From the NCBI GenBank assembly GCA_945952045.1, contig CAMFHE010000001.1, positions 138,041 to 202,040 of the forward strand: DNA of 64,000 nucleotides. Reading direction: 5' to 3'. Source of the stretch: an uncultured Rhizobium sp. (GTDB taxonomy: Bacteria; Pseudomonadota; Alphaproteobacteria; Rhizobiales; Rhizobiaceae). The position numbers and the translations under genes were made by a program. How positions within the stretch are numbered: position 1 is the first letter of the stretch; every line of letters starts with the position of its first letter. This document shows positions 16,813 through 27,390 of the stretch, piece after piece. The notes under the pieces were generated by a model that ran no database searches, was not told the origin of the DNA, and saw nothing but the letters and a program-made list of their open reading frames with translations.

Positions 16813-16825
16813 GAAATCCTCATAG

Positions 16826-16838
16826 TGAATAAATATAC
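16826..16838. promoter_or_regulatory. Candidate SorC operator, copy 2
   Basis: TGAATAAATATAC fits TGAATWWWTATNC and lies just upstream of the ribosome-binding site of the transketolase N-subunit gene. Binding there would block the minus-strand transcript near its 5' end. Confidence 0.4.
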
Positions 16839-16840
16839 AG

Positions 16841-16858
16841 TTGCACATATAATTGCAC
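16841..16858. promoter_or_regulatory. Direct TTGCAC repeats in the divergent promoter region
   Basis: TTGCACATATAATTGCAC holds two TTGCAC copies twelve bases apart, separated by ATATAA, in the 202-base gap between the divergent operons. It could be a second regulator site or part of the minus-strand promoter. A TTGACA at 16923-16928 faces the transporter operon, but I see no convincing -10 box for it. Confidence 0.35.
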
Positions 16859-16966
16859 GGACGCAAAGCAAGTCAAGCAGAAATGCGTGCTATTTAGGCA
16901 AAAATTCCGCGCATCTGCCGTATTGACAGGCTGCGGCCTGATCAGTTACGAATTTACACACGTTGA

Positions 16967-16979
16967 TGAATATTTATGC
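16967..16979. promoter_or_regulatory. Candidate SorC operator, copy 3
   Basis: TGAATATTTATGC fits TGAATWWWTATNC and lies 36-48 bases before the permease ATG, where it would overlap or follow the transcription start of the ABC transporter operon. Confidence 0.4.
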
Positions 16980-17014
16980 GTTGCGCCACGCAGCGGACGG
17001 ATCGGGAGGAACGC

Positions 17015-17989
17015 ATGACGGATGCGGTGAAGGAAAGACAGGGGATCGCGAGCGGAATGCTTCCGTCGCTTCGCGGAGCCACGGGGCCGCTGATCGGTCT
17101 TATCGTTCTGTGTCTCTTTCTGACATTCGCGACTGACAAGTTCCTGTCAGTGCGCAATTTCCTCAATGTTCTCGACCAGATCACGGTGCTCGGCGTCATG
17201 GCCGTGGGCATGACGCTGGTCATTCTGATCGGCGGCATCGATCTCGCGGTCGGCTCGGTCATGGCGCTGGCGATGATGACGCTGGGCTACCTCAATGTCG
17301 TCGCCGGTGTGCCGATGTGGCTCGCCATACCGCTGGCTCTGCTCGTCGCGTCGCTGAACGGCCTGATCGCCGGCCTTTTGATCACCCGCTTCAATGTGCC
17401 GGCCTTCATTGCAACGCTGGCGATGATGTCGATTGCGCGCGGTCTGGCGAACATGATCACCGACGGCCAGCAGATCATTGGGTTTCCGGCCTGGTTCAAC
17501 ACGATGGCGATCGTCCGGTTCGGTGGCTTCCTGACGCTGACGGTCGCGGTGATGTTTCTGGTCTTCGTGATCGGCCTTCTCTACCAGCGCTATCGTCACG
17601 GCGGGCGCGTGCTTTATGCGATCGGCGGCAATGCCGAAGTGGCCCGCCTTGCCGGTATCGACGTCAAGCGCGCGACGGTGCTCGTCTATATCGTCTGCAG
17701 CTTCCTGGCCGGCCTTTCCGGCATGGTGCTGGCGGCCCGCCTCGACTCGGTCCAGCCGTCCTCGGGCGTTTCCTATGAACTGGATGCCATCGCGGCCGTG
17801 GTTATCGGCGGCACGTCGCTCTCGGGCGGCACCGGCGGCATCGGCGGCACCATCATCGGCGTGCTGATCATCGGCGTGTTGCGCAACGGTCTGAACCTGC
17901 TCAGCGTCTCGCCTTTCATGCAGCAGGTGATCATCGGCGCGGTCATCGTTCTCGCCGTGACGGCAGAAACCTACCGCAAGCGGAAATAA
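17015..17989 (+). CDS. Ribose-type sugar ABC transporter permease (RbsC family)
   Basis: A 324-residue inner-membrane permease with eight to ten hydrophobic segments. After a short polar N-terminus the first spans LIGLIVLCLFLTFAT. Typical RbsC features are GMTLVILIGGIDLAVGSVMA, NGLIAGLLITRFNVPAFIATL, the GGNAEVARLAGIDV coupling loop and AAVVIGGTSLSGGTGGIGGT near the C-terminus. The ATG follows GGGAGGA; a longer frame would start 39 bases earlier without a good site. It is the first gene of the transporter operon, unusual in that the binding-protein gene is second. It faces the kinase/transketolase operon and should import its substrate. Confidence 0.9.
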   Translation: MTDAVKERQGIASGMLPSLRGATGPLIGLIVLCLFLTFATDKFLSVRNFLNVLDQITVLGVMAVGMTLVILIGGIDLAVGSVMALAMMTLGYLNVVAGVPMWLAIPLALLVASLNGLIAGLLITRFNVPAFIATLAMMSIARGLANMITDGQQIIGFPAWFNTMAIVRFGGFLTLTVAVMFLVFVIGLLYQRYRHGGRVLYAIGGNAEVARLAGIDVKRATVLVYIVCSFLAGLSGMVLAARLDSVQPSSGVSYELDAIAAVVIGGTSLSGGTGGIGGTIIGVLIIGVLRNGLNLLSVSPFMQQVIIGAVIVLAVTAETYRKRK

Positions 17990-17996
17990 CGGATTT

Positions 17997-18022
17997 CATC
18001 CCGCTGCGGATGCGGCGGGATG
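17997..18022 (+). other. Intergenic hairpin before the sugar-binding-protein gene
   Basis: CATCCCGC (17997-18004) pairs with GCGGGATG (18015-18022) around a ten-base loop in the 124-base gap after the permease gene. No T-run follows. It may protect the downstream binding-protein message from decay. Confidence 0.45.
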
Positions 18023-18113
18023 CTGAAAACGGTCGGCAATGGTGCGGACCGGCAATAGGGAGGTGGCTGCCTGCAAAGACAGGTCGCGCACCGGGCAACT
18101 CGGAGGAGAAACC

Positions 18114-19046
18114 ATGAAATTGTCCAAACTGCTGATGGCCGCGACGGCTGCTGCGATCCTTGCATCTCCTGCGGCTGCGGCCGAGGTCAAGAAGATCGGT
18201 CTGGCCGTGCCGAACCTGCAGGCCGACTTCTTCAATCAGATCAAGCTCGGTGTTGAAAAGCACGCCAAGGAAAAGGGCATCCAGGTCGTTGTCGTCGACG
18301 CCAAGAACGACACGAACACCCAGGTCAGCCAGGTTCAGGACCTGATGACGCAGGACATCAACGCCTTCATCTACATCCCCGCCGGTGCTGCCGCCGCCGC
18401 CGTTCCGACCCGCCTGGCCCGCGAAGCCGGCATCCCCGTCATCAACGTCGACCGCGTGCCGGAAGGCGCTCCGGGTGACACCTTCATCGCCGGCGAAAGC
18501 GTCGAATCCGCCTATCAGGTGTGCAAGCACATCATCGAAAAGGCTGGCGGCAAGGGCAAGATGGCGATCATCCACGGCCAGAAGGGCACCACGCCGGAAG
18601 TCGACCGCTTCACCGGTTGCAAGCGCGCCATCGACGAGAACAAGGGCGTCGAGCTGGTCGATCAGCAGTGGAGCAACATGTGGTCGGCCGACGAAGGCTT
18701 CTCCATCGCCCAGAACATGCTGCAGGCAAACCCTGACATCACCATCATCTTCGGTCAGGCCGATGGTCTCGCCATGGGCGCCGCCAAGGCCGTCGACGTT
18801 GCCAACCTCTCCGACAAGGTGATTATCGGCGGTTACGACGGTGACGTTTCGGCTCTCGAATACCTTGCCAAGTGCAAGGGTCCGTTCATCGCAACGGCAA
18901 CGCAGAGCACGCAGAAGATGGGCGTTCTCGCCGTCGAATCCGCGCTTGCCGTCGCCGCCGGCCAGAAGGTCGAGGCACGCCAGACGCCGAACGCCGTTCT
19001 GACGACCTGCGAAAACGCGCCGGAATTCGTCAAGAGCCATCCGTAA
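18114..19046 (+). CDS. Sugar ABC transporter substrate-binding protein (RbsB family)
   Basis: A 310-residue periplasmic protein with a signal peptide MKLSKLLMAATAAAILASPA ending at AAAEVKK. The mature part has the type-I pentose/hexose-binding fold: IGLAVPNLQADFFNQI, VVVDAKNDTNTQVSQVQDLM, FIYIPAGAAAA, the hinge VINVDRVPEGA and GGYDGDVSALEYL. Ribosome site GGAGGAG. It is the receptor of the transporter opposite the transketolase/kinase operon, so the ligand is presumably a pentose, tetritol, pentitol or branched sugar. Cysteines at four scattered sites are unusual for the family but have no obvious meaning. Confidence 0.9.
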   Translation: MKLSKLLMAATAAAILASPAAAAEVKKIGLAVPNLQADFFNQIKLGVEKHAKEKGIQVVVVDAKNDTNTQVSQVQDLMTQDINAFIYIPAGAAAAAVPTRLAREAGIPVINVDRVPEGAPGDTFIAGESVESAYQVCKHIIEKAGGKGKMAIIHGQKGTTPEVDRFTGCKRAIDENKGVELVDQQWSNMWSADEGFSIAQNMLQANPDITIIFGQADGLAMGAAKAVDVANLSDKVIIGGYDGDVSALEYLAKCKGPFIATATQSTQKMGVLAVESALAVAAGQKVEARQTPNAVLTTCENAPEFVKSHP

Positions 19047-19071
19047 TCCGGAATCGAAAGGCAGCAGCGCC

Positions 19072-20559
19072 ATGACGACACGCTCTCCCATCCTGTCGCT
19101 CCGCGGGGTTCAGAAATCCTACGGTCCGATCAAGGTCCTCCACGGTGTCGATCTCGACATCTATCCGGGAGAGGTCGTGGCGCTGCTTGGTGAAAACGGT
19201 GCCGGGAAATCGACCCTGTCGAACATCATTTCCGGCACCGTGCAGCCCTCCGCGGGCGACATGACCTGGTCTGGCAAGCCTTATGCGCCGTCCAGCCCCC
19301 GCGCCGCCATGGATGACGGCGTCGGCATGATCCACCAGGAGCTGAAGCTTCTGCCGAAGCTGTCGATTGCCGAAAACGTCTTCGTCGGCCGCTACCCGAT
19401 GAAAAACGGCCGCATCGACCGCAAGGGCATGGAAGAACGCGCGCAGAGCGGCCTCAAGCGCCTCGGTCTCGACGTGCCGCCGGATCGCCTGGTCGAGGGC
19501 CTTTCGACCGGCAAGCAGCAGCTTATCGAAATCGCCAAGGCGTTGACGCTCAATGCGCGCCTGCTGATCCTCGACGAGCCGACGGCTGCACTTGGCGGCG
19601 AGGAAACCCAGCTGCTCTTCCAGCAGATCCGCCGGCTGACGTCGGAAGGCGTCGGCATCATCTACATCTCGCATCGCCTTGAAGAAATCCGTCAGATTGC
19701 CGACCGCATCGTGGTCATGCGCGACGGCGCCAAGGTGCATGAATTCGACAGCGGCGACGTGCCGATCCGCAGCATTGTCGAGGCGATGGTCGGGCGTTCG
19801 CTGGAGCGCATGTTCCCGACGCTGCCCGTGCCTTCCGAGGAAGTGACGCTGGAGGTGCGCGGCTTGTCCTCGCCATCCAACACTTTCCGCGACATCAGTT
19901 TTTCCGTCCGCAAGGGCGAGGTCTTCGGCATTGCCGGCCTGATGGGCGCAGGGCGCACGGAATTGGTGCGCGCCATCACCGGCGCCGATCCGATCTCGAC
20001 CGGCGAGGTGCTGTTGCACGGCAAGCCGGTAACGCCGCGCTCACCAATCGAGGCGATCCGCAACGGCATCGTGCTGGTGCCGGAGGATCGCAAGCTGCAG
20101 GGCGTCGTTCTCGATCATTCGATTGCGGAAAATATCGGCTATGCCAATCTCGGCGAGATCGCCAGCAATGGCTGGATTTCATCGCGCCGCATCCGGGAAT
20201 TTGCCGAGGACTATATCCGGAAATTTGGCGTCAAAGGCCGTGGCGGCCAGAATGCCGGCGAATTGTCCGGCGGCAACCAGCAGAAGGTTGTGCTGGCCAA
20301 ATGGCTGGCGCGCAAGCCGCAGGTTGTCGTTCTCGATGAACCGACGCGTGGTATCGACGTCGGCGCGCGTTCGTCGATCTACGATCTGATCATGGATCTG
20401 GCGCGCGAAGGCGTGGCCGTGATCGTGGTCAGCTCCGACCTTGAGGAGGTGCTTGGCGTCTCCGGTCGCATCATGGTCATGGCGCAAGGCAAGCAGGCCG
20501 GCATCCTGAACCGCGAAGACGCAAACGACGTCTCGGTGATGGAACTGGCAACGATTTGA
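19072..20559 (+). CDS. Sugar ABC transporter ATP-binding protein (RbsA family)
   Basis: A 495-residue protein with two fused ATPase domains, as usual for ribose-type importers. The first has intact Walker A GENGAGKST, signature LSTGKQQLIEIAKAL and Walker B LLILDEPTAAL. The second has the typical degenerate Walker A GLMGAGRTE, signature LSGGNQQKVVLAKWL and VVLDEPTRGIDVG. It lies 25 bases after the binding-protein gene and 14 before the second SDR. One copy would drive the homodimeric permease. Length and motif pattern are normal. Confidence 0.92.
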   Translation: MTTRSPILSLRGVQKSYGPIKVLHGVDLDIYPGEVVALLGENGAGKSTLSNIISGTVQPSAGDMTWSGKPYAPSSPRAAMDDGVGMIHQELKLLPKLSIAENVFVGRYPMKNGRIDRKGMEERAQSGLKRLGLDVPPDRLVEGLSTGKQQLIEIAKALTLNARLLILDEPTAALGGEETQLLFQQIRRLTSEGVGIIYISHRLEEIRQIADRIVVMRDGAKVHEFDSGDVPIRSIVEAMVGRSLERMFPTLPVPSEEVTLEVRGLSSPSNTFRDISFSVRKGEVFGIAGLMGAGRTELVRAITGADPISTGEVLLHGKPVTPRSPIEAIRNGIVLVPEDRKLQGVVLDHSIAENIGYANLGEIASNGWISSRRIREFAEDYIRKFGVKGRGGQNAGELSGGNQQKVVLAKWLARKPQVVVLDEPTRGIDVGARSSIYDLIMDLAREGVAVIVVSSDLEEVLGVSGRIMVMAQGKQAGILNREDANDVSVMELATI

Positions 20560-20573
20560 ACGAGGAAGACATT

Positions 20574-21362
20574 ATGACTGACATCACGCTCAACGCGCCG
20601 AAATTGTTCGATCTTTCCGGAAACATCGCCCTGGTGACCGGTGCCGGCAGCGGCATTGGCCAGCGCATCGCCATGGGCCTTGCGCAGAGCGGCGCCGATG
20701 TCGCGCTTCTCGACCGTCGCACCGATGACGGCCTTGCCCAGACAGCCGAATTCATCGCCCGCGCTGGCCGCCGCAGCATCCAGATCGCCGCCGATGTCAC
20801 CAGCGGCGCGGCACTGGCCGACGCGGTCGCGCGCACGGAAGCCGAACTTGGCGCCCTGACGCTTGCCGTCAACGCTGCCGGCATCGCCAACGCCAATCCG
20901 GCGGAGGAGATGGAGGAAAGCCAGTTCCAGACGATGATGGACATCAATCTGAAGGGCGTCTTCCTCTCCTGCCAGGCGGAAGCGCGCGCCATGCTGAAGA
21001 ACGGCCGCGGCTCGATCGTCAATATCGCCTCCATGTCCGGCGTCATTGTCAATCGCGGTCTCAACCAGTGCCACTACAATGCCTCGAAGGCCGGCGTCAT
21101 CCACATGACCAAGTCGATGGCGATGGAATGGGTCGGGCGCGGCATTCGCGTCAACACGATCAGCCCCGGCTATACCGCCACGCCGATGAACACGCGGCCC
21201 GAAATGGTGCACCAGACGAAGCTCTTTGAAGAGCAGACGCCGATGCAGCGCATGGCCAATGTCGACGAAATGGTCGGCCCCGCCGTCTTCCTTCTGTCGA
21301 ATGCGGCAAGCTTCGTGACCGGTGTGGATCTTCTTGTCGATGGCGGCTTCTGCTGCTGGTAA
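20574..21362 (+). CDS. SDR family oxidoreductase, second copy in the sugar locus
   Basis: A 262-residue short-chain dehydrogenase. NAD(P) motif TGAGSGIGQR, then LLDRRTDD, whose acidic residue after the second strand favours NAD(H). Next come VNAAGIANANP, the catalytic YNASKAGVIHM and the C-terminal VTGVDLLVDGGFCCW, ending in an unusual Cys-Cys-Trp. The ATG follows GAGGAAG; a TTG 18 bases earlier is possible. It closes the transporter operon and is followed by a rho-independent terminator. It resembles polyol dehydrogenases such as xylitol, arabitol or threitol types, and with the first SDR it could interconvert the imported compound and the kinase substrate. Confidence 0.85.
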   Translation: MTDITLNAPKLFDLSGNIALVTGAGSGIGQRIAMGLAQSGADVALLDRRTDDGLAQTAEFIARAGRRSIQIAADVTSGAALADAVARTEAELGALTLAVNAAGIANANPAEEMEESQFQTMMDINLKGVFLSCQAEARAMLKNGRGSIVNIASMSGVIVNRGLNQCHYNASKAGVIHMTKSMAMEWVGRGIRVNTISPGYTATPMNTRPEMVHQTKLFEEQTPMQRMANVDEMVGPAVFLLSNAASFVTGVDLLVDGGFCCW

Positions 21363-21390
21363 GCTCCGCTCTTCACGCAAATGAAATGAT

Positions 21391-21426
21391 GCGCGGTACC
21401 CTTAAGTTCGGGGTGCCGCGCTTTTT
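21391..21426 (+). terminator. Rho-independent terminator of the sugar transporter operon
   Basis: GCGCGGTACCC (21391-21401) pairs with GGGTGCCGCGC (21411-21421) with one T-G wobble and a nine-base loop, followed directly by TTTTT. This is a standard intrinsic terminator 28 bases after the SDR stop. Confidence 0.85.
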
Positions 21427-21439
21427 GTTCAGGGACAGT

Positions 21440-21664
21440 CTATTTCTTGAGCAACTTTAGCGGTGATGTGTCGCATATTCTGCGCTCGCCGTCGGGCAGC
21501 GCGGAATTATCGCGGTTAGCTGGCTTCAACGACACGAACTTGCCAGCGCCGCTGTCGGCATCGTCAACCTTATAGCGCTCGTTGGGAAAACGTCCCTTGG
21601 CGACATCAGCGCGTCCCAAAGCGTGCGGCAACCCGTCTTCCACTTTTCCCTGACAGTCGATCAA
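21440..21664 (-). CDS. Unrecognised 74-codon ORF downstream of oxyR
   Basis: A frame starting at a TTG that overlaps the oxyR stop by three bases and encoding about 74 charged residues (MIDCQGKVEDGL... ending LKLLKK). Codon choice looks coding, but there is no clear ribosome site and no family that I recognise. An internal GTG six codons in is another start. It could be a small coupled gene, or the 3' remnant of a gene whose front was lost when oxyR moved next to it. I assign no function. Confidence 0.35.
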   Translation of the reverse strand: MIDCQGKVEDGLPHALGRADVAKGRFPNERYKVDDADSGAGKFVSLKPANRDNSALPDGERRICDTSPLKLLKK

Positions 21665-22572
21665 AACGCCATGCGGCTTTTCTTTTCAAGTCCGGTATCG
21701 CGCACGATCTCGGCGATATCGGAAAAGCGTGCGGCCAGCGGGTTGGTCTTGCGCCAGACCATGCCGATCGTTCGGCTGGGACGAGGCTCGGCCAGCCGCG
21801 AGACGCAGACGGTGGAGGAGCGCATTTCGGTATCGACGGCCATTTGCGGGATGAGGGTCACGCCGATACCCGCGCCGACCATCTGCACCAGCGTCGACAG
21901 GGAGCTGCCCTCCATCAGGTCGCGTGTCGAAGCGGCCGTGATATTGCAGACCGAAAGCGCCTGGTCGCGGAAACAATGGCCTTCTTCCAGCAACAGCAGC
22001 CGCATCTCGTGCAGCCGTTCCGAAGCCGGAACCGGCTTGCCCATATCCTCCAGCGGCCGCACCAGCACGAATTCCTCTTCGAAAAGCGGAACCTCTTCCA
22101 GGGCCGGCTCCGAAATCGGCAGGGCGACGATAGCGGCGTCGAGCTTGGCTTCGGCCAGATCTTCGATCAGCCTTTGGGTGATCGCCTCGCGCGGGCGGGG
22201 ATCGAGACCGGGATAAAGCCGCGCCAGCGCCTTTATAATGTCCGGCAACAGATAGGGCGCGACTGTCGGGATAATGCCGAGACGCAGGCGACCGGCGAGC
22301 GGACCGTGTGCTGCCCGTCCAAGATCCTCCAGTTCGTCCACGGCGCTGAGGATCGTGCGGGTGCGCGCGGCAAATTCCTCGCCGAGCCCCGTCAACCGGA
22401 TGCGGCGTCCGCCGCGCTCGACCAGCGGAGCGCCGACCAGATCCTCCAGTTCCTTGATCTGCACGGACAATGCCGGCTGGGAGATGGAGCAGGCTTCCGC
22501 AGCGCGGCCGAAATGGCCGAGCCTGGCAAGCGCATCGAAATAGCGAAGATGTTTCATTGAGAGGCCGTTCAT
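21661..22572 (-). CDS. oxyR: LysR-type peroxide sensor OxyR
   Basis: A 303-residue LysR regulator with N-terminal helix-turn-helix (GHFGRAAEACSISQPALSVQ). The effector domain carries GHCFRDQALSVC, whose two cysteines fall at residues 200 and 209, matching the redox-active Cys199 and Cys208 of E. coli OxyR. H2O2 would oxidise them to a disulfide and switch the protein to activator. It is divergent from katG across 167 bases, the classical arrangement in rhizobia. The start has AGGATT upstream; a second ATG five codons later is possible. Confidence 0.93.
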   Translation of the reverse strand: MNGLSMKHLRYFDALARLGHFGRAAEACSISQPALSVQIKELEDLVGAPLVERGGRRIRLTGLGEEFAARTRTILSAVDELEDLGRAAHGPLAGRLRLGIIPTVAPYLLPDIIKALARLYPGLDPRPREAITQRLIEDLAEAKLDAAIVALPISEPALEEVPLFEEEFVLVRPLEDMGKPVPASERLHEMRLLLLEEGHCFRDQALSVCNITAASTRDLMEGSSLSTLVQMVGAGIGVTLIPQMAVDTEMRSSTVCVSRLAEPRPSRTIGMVWRKTNPLAARFSDIAEIVRDTGLEKKSRMAF

Positions 22573-22574
22573 AA

Positions 22575-24914
<2,340 letters not shown>

Positions 24915-24934
24915 ACTTTCCTGATTGAAAAGAA

Positions 24935-24958
24935 AGCCGTCCCCTGCGGGGGACGGCT
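24935..24958 (-). terminator. Hairpin between katG and the small minus-strand gene
   Basis: AGCCGTCCCC (24935-24944) pairs perfectly with GGGGACGGCT (24949-24958) around TGCG. Read on the minus strand it is followed by TTTCTTTTCAAT, so it should terminate the small gene. On the plus strand it may also end katG, though no T-run follows there. Confidence 0.65.
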
Positions 24959-24976
24959 GCTCGCATGCATCTAAGG

Positions 24977-25156
24977 TCAATGGCCTTTGGCCGGCTTTCT
25001 CGCCGGTTCGCTCTTTGTCTGGACGCTCCGTTTTCCCGGAGACTGTCCGGCGCCCTCATGGGAATGGGCCTCCGGGCCTGCGACAATCGTTCCCGGTTTG
25101 GTGCTGTCCTTGTGGCCACTCTTCTTTGGGTCACGAACTTCCGTCTGCTTGTCCAT
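24977..25156 (-). CDS. Small basic, proline/lysine-rich protein (59 aa)
   Basis: Convergent with katG, a 59-codon frame begins MDKQTEVRDPKKSGHKDS and ends EPARKPAKGH. It has AAGGTGAGA at the right distance before the ATG and an intrinsic terminator after the stop, so it looks like a complete small transcription unit. The peptide is hydrophilic, rich in Lys, Pro, Gly and Ser, and probably disordered; no signal peptide or membrane segment is present. Small basic proteins of this sort are common unannotated genes in rhizobia. I assign no function. Confidence 0.6.
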   Translation of the reverse strand: MDKQTEVRDPKKSGHKDSTKPGTIVAGPEAHSHEGAGQSPGKRSVQTKSEPARKPAKGH

Positions 25157-25308
25157 GATGTCTCACCTTTTTCGCTACAGAAGCATAACGGCGCGTCGCC
25201 GATCTGGTTCCTGCGCGTGAAAGTCGCCGCCCTATGCGCGGCGACGATGGACGGAATCGGCGATCTCTGGCACGACGCTTCGACAATAAACGGTTGGGAG
25301 AACGACAA

Positions 25309-26211
25309 ATGACATCCATCACGATCCTCGATGGCGGCATGAGCCGCGAACTGGTGCGCCTCGGGGCAGAGCTTCGGCAACCTGAATGGTCGGCACTGGC
25401 TCTGATGGAAAGCCCTGACACCGTGCGGCGGGTGCATGAGGAATTCATCGCCGCCGGCGCTGATGTCGTCACCACCAACAGCTATGCGCTGGTGCCTTTT
25501 CATATCGGCGAAGAGCGGTTTCGCGCGGACGGTCGTCGCCTGATCGCGCTATCCGGACGACTGGCGCGAGAGGCCGCCGATACCGCGCAGGACCGCGCCG
25601 TTCGTGTCGCCGGTTCACTGCCGCCGATTTTCGGTTCCTACGAACCACAACTGTTCCAGCCGGATCGCGTCCAGGATTATCTCCGCGTGCTCGTGGACGA
25701 ATTGACCCCTTTCGTCGATGTCTTCCTCGGTGAAACGCTGAGCCTTATCGCGGAGGCCGAAGCGGTTCAGCAGGCGGTCGCGGGCACGGGAAAACCCTTC
25801 TGGATTTCCTTCACGCTTCAGGACGAGCCCGGCGCGGAAACACAGGTCCCGGCGCTACGCTCCGGAGAAAGCGTGGCCGAGGCCGCGCGCTGGATCGCAA
25901 GCTCGAAGGCCGAAGCACTGCTGTTCAATTGCAGCCGCCCGGAGGTCATGCGCCAGGCAGTCGATATCGCATCCGCCATTCTTGCCGAGAGCGGTCGTGA
26001 CGTCCCGATCGGCGTCTATGCCAATGCATTCACATCCGATGATGAAGGTGCTGCCAACGAGGCTTTGCATCATATCCGTGACGATTTGTCGGGCGAGCGC
26101 TACGCCGGTTTTGCCTGCGATTGGGCGGAAAGCGGGGCAACGATGATCGGCGGTTGCTGCGGCGTCGGCGCGGCGCATATCCATAGCCTTGCCCGGTGTC
26201 TGCGATCCTAG
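25309..26211 (+). CDS. Homocysteine S-methyltransferase family protein
   Basis: A 300-residue single-domain protein of the MmuM/BhmT type, which transfers a methyl group to a thiol such as homocysteine using a zinc site. It starts TSITILDGGMSRELVRLGAE. The three zinc cysteines are visible as LLFNCSRPE and the adjacent pair in MIGGCCGVGAAHI. VVTTNSYAL and PIGVYANAF are further family marks. The ATG follows GGGAG. It has no cobalamin or pterin domain. The methyl donor (S-methylmethionine, betaine or another) cannot be told from sequence. It stands alone between katG and the aldolase gene. Confidence 0.85.
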   Translation: MTSITILDGGMSRELVRLGAELRQPEWSALALMESPDTVRRVHEEFIAAGADVVTTNSYALVPFHIGEERFRADGRRLIALSGRLAREAADTAQDRAVRVAGSLPPIFGSYEPQLFQPDRVQDYLRVLVDELTPFVDVFLGETLSLIAEAEAVQQAVAGTGKPFWISFTLQDEPGAETQVPALRSGESVAEAARWIASSKAEALLFNCSRPEVMRQAVDIASAILAESGRDVPIGVYANAFTSDDEGAANEALHHIRDDLSGERYAGFACDWAESGATMIGGCCGVGAAHIHSLARCLRS

Positions 26212-26349
26212 GCCGATCCCGCCCTTCATGATGCAATAGGCGACGCGGCAGCGAAAATGCTGGCGTGGCCGGATATCGCCCGGTAGCATCGCCTTGGAGA
26301 TGGCAGAATGGGCCGGATAGGAAAGCCGGCTCGTGACAGGGAGGAAGAC

Positions 26350-27246
26350 ATGGCCGATGCAAGAATGATGGCGCAGATGTCCGGCAAGGAGGGCTTCATC
26401 GCAGCCCTCGACCAGAGCGGAGGCTCCACCCCCGGCGCATTGCGCCTCTATGGTATCGCCGATTCCGACTATGACGGCGACGAGGCGATGTTCCGCCTGA
26501 TGCATGACATGCGGGTGCGCATCATGACCGCGCCCGCCTTTTCCGGCGACAAGGTCATCGGCGCCATCCTCTTCGAAAAGACCATGGATGGCGAGGCCGG
26601 TGGCAAACCGGTTCCAACCTACCTCTGGGAGGATCGGGGCGTCATCCCCTTCCTCAAAGTCGACAAGGGTCTCGCGGCGGAAGAAAACGGCGTTCAGGTG
26701 ATGAAGCCGATGCCCGATCTCGATGCCTTGCTGGAGCGCGGTGTAAAGAAGGGCATTTTCGGCACCAAGATGCGTTCGGTTATCGCGCAAGCCGACAAGG
26801 CCGGCATTGCAGCCGTCGTCAGGCAGCAGTTCGAAATCGGCCGGCAGATTCTCGGCCATGGCCTCGTGCCGATCATCGAGCCGGAAGTTTCCATCAAAAG
26901 TCCGACAAAGCAGGAGGCGGAAGCCATATTGCGCGACGAGATCGCGCGTGAGCTCGATGCCTTGCCGGCCGACGCGAAGGTCATGCTCAAGCTGACCATT
27001 CCGACGGTCGCCGATATCTATCAGCCGCTGATCGCTCACAAGTCGGTTGTCCGCGTCGTTGCCCTCTCGGGCGGCTACAGCCGGGCGGATGCCTGCGAGA
27101 AACTCAGCCGCAATCACGGCATCATCGCCAGCTTCTCGCGCGCGTTGACCGAAGATCTGCGCGTGACGATGAGCGATGCAGAGTTCGACGCCAGCCTGGC
27201 CAGGACGATCGGGGAAATCTATGCGGCGAGTGTCGTGAAGGCTTAA
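26350..27246 (+). CDS. Class I fructose-bisphosphate aldolase
   Basis: A 298-residue Schiff-base aldolase that cleaves fructose 1,6-bisphosphate to dihydroxyacetone phosphate and glyceraldehyde 3-phosphate. It begins MADARMMAQMSGKEGFIAAL, continues with DQSGGSTPGALRLYGI, and contains FLKVDKGL, LVPIIEPEVSI and VMLKLTIPTVADIYQPL with candidate Schiff-base lysines. The start is preceded by AGGGAGGAAG; the longer frame adds only 14 residues of leader. This is the class I bacterial type found in rhizobia in addition to, or instead of, class II. It is monocistronic here. Confidence 0.88.
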   Translation: MADARMMAQMSGKEGFIAALDQSGGSTPGALRLYGIADSDYDGDEAMFRLMHDMRVRIMTAPAFSGDKVIGAILFEKTMDGEAGGKPVPTYLWEDRGVIPFLKVDKGLAAEENGVQVMKPMPDLDALLERGVKKGIFGTKMRSVIAQADKAGIAAVVRQQFEIGRQILGHGLVPIIEPEVSIKSPTKQEAEAILRDEIARELDALPADAKVMLKLTIPTVADIYQPLIAHKSVVRVVALSGGYSRADACEKLSRNHGIIASFSRALTEDLRVTMSDAEFDASLARTIGEIYAASVVKA

Positions 27247-27390
27247 TCGACTATCGAAACAGGCGGTGGGGGCTGCGCGCAACGGTCCTTTCCGCTATTT
27301 TATGCGGCCGCAGAACCAGAAGGCGAGATCTTTACGGTTATTCTACTTATAAGAGATATTTTCGGAAACACTCTCATTGAGGGAATTCCA

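Noticed and set aside
16923-16951. TTGACA as a sigma-70 -35 box for the sugar transporter operon
   Set aside because: The sequence 17 bases downstream (TTACGA region) is a poor -10 element, so I do not call a promoter.
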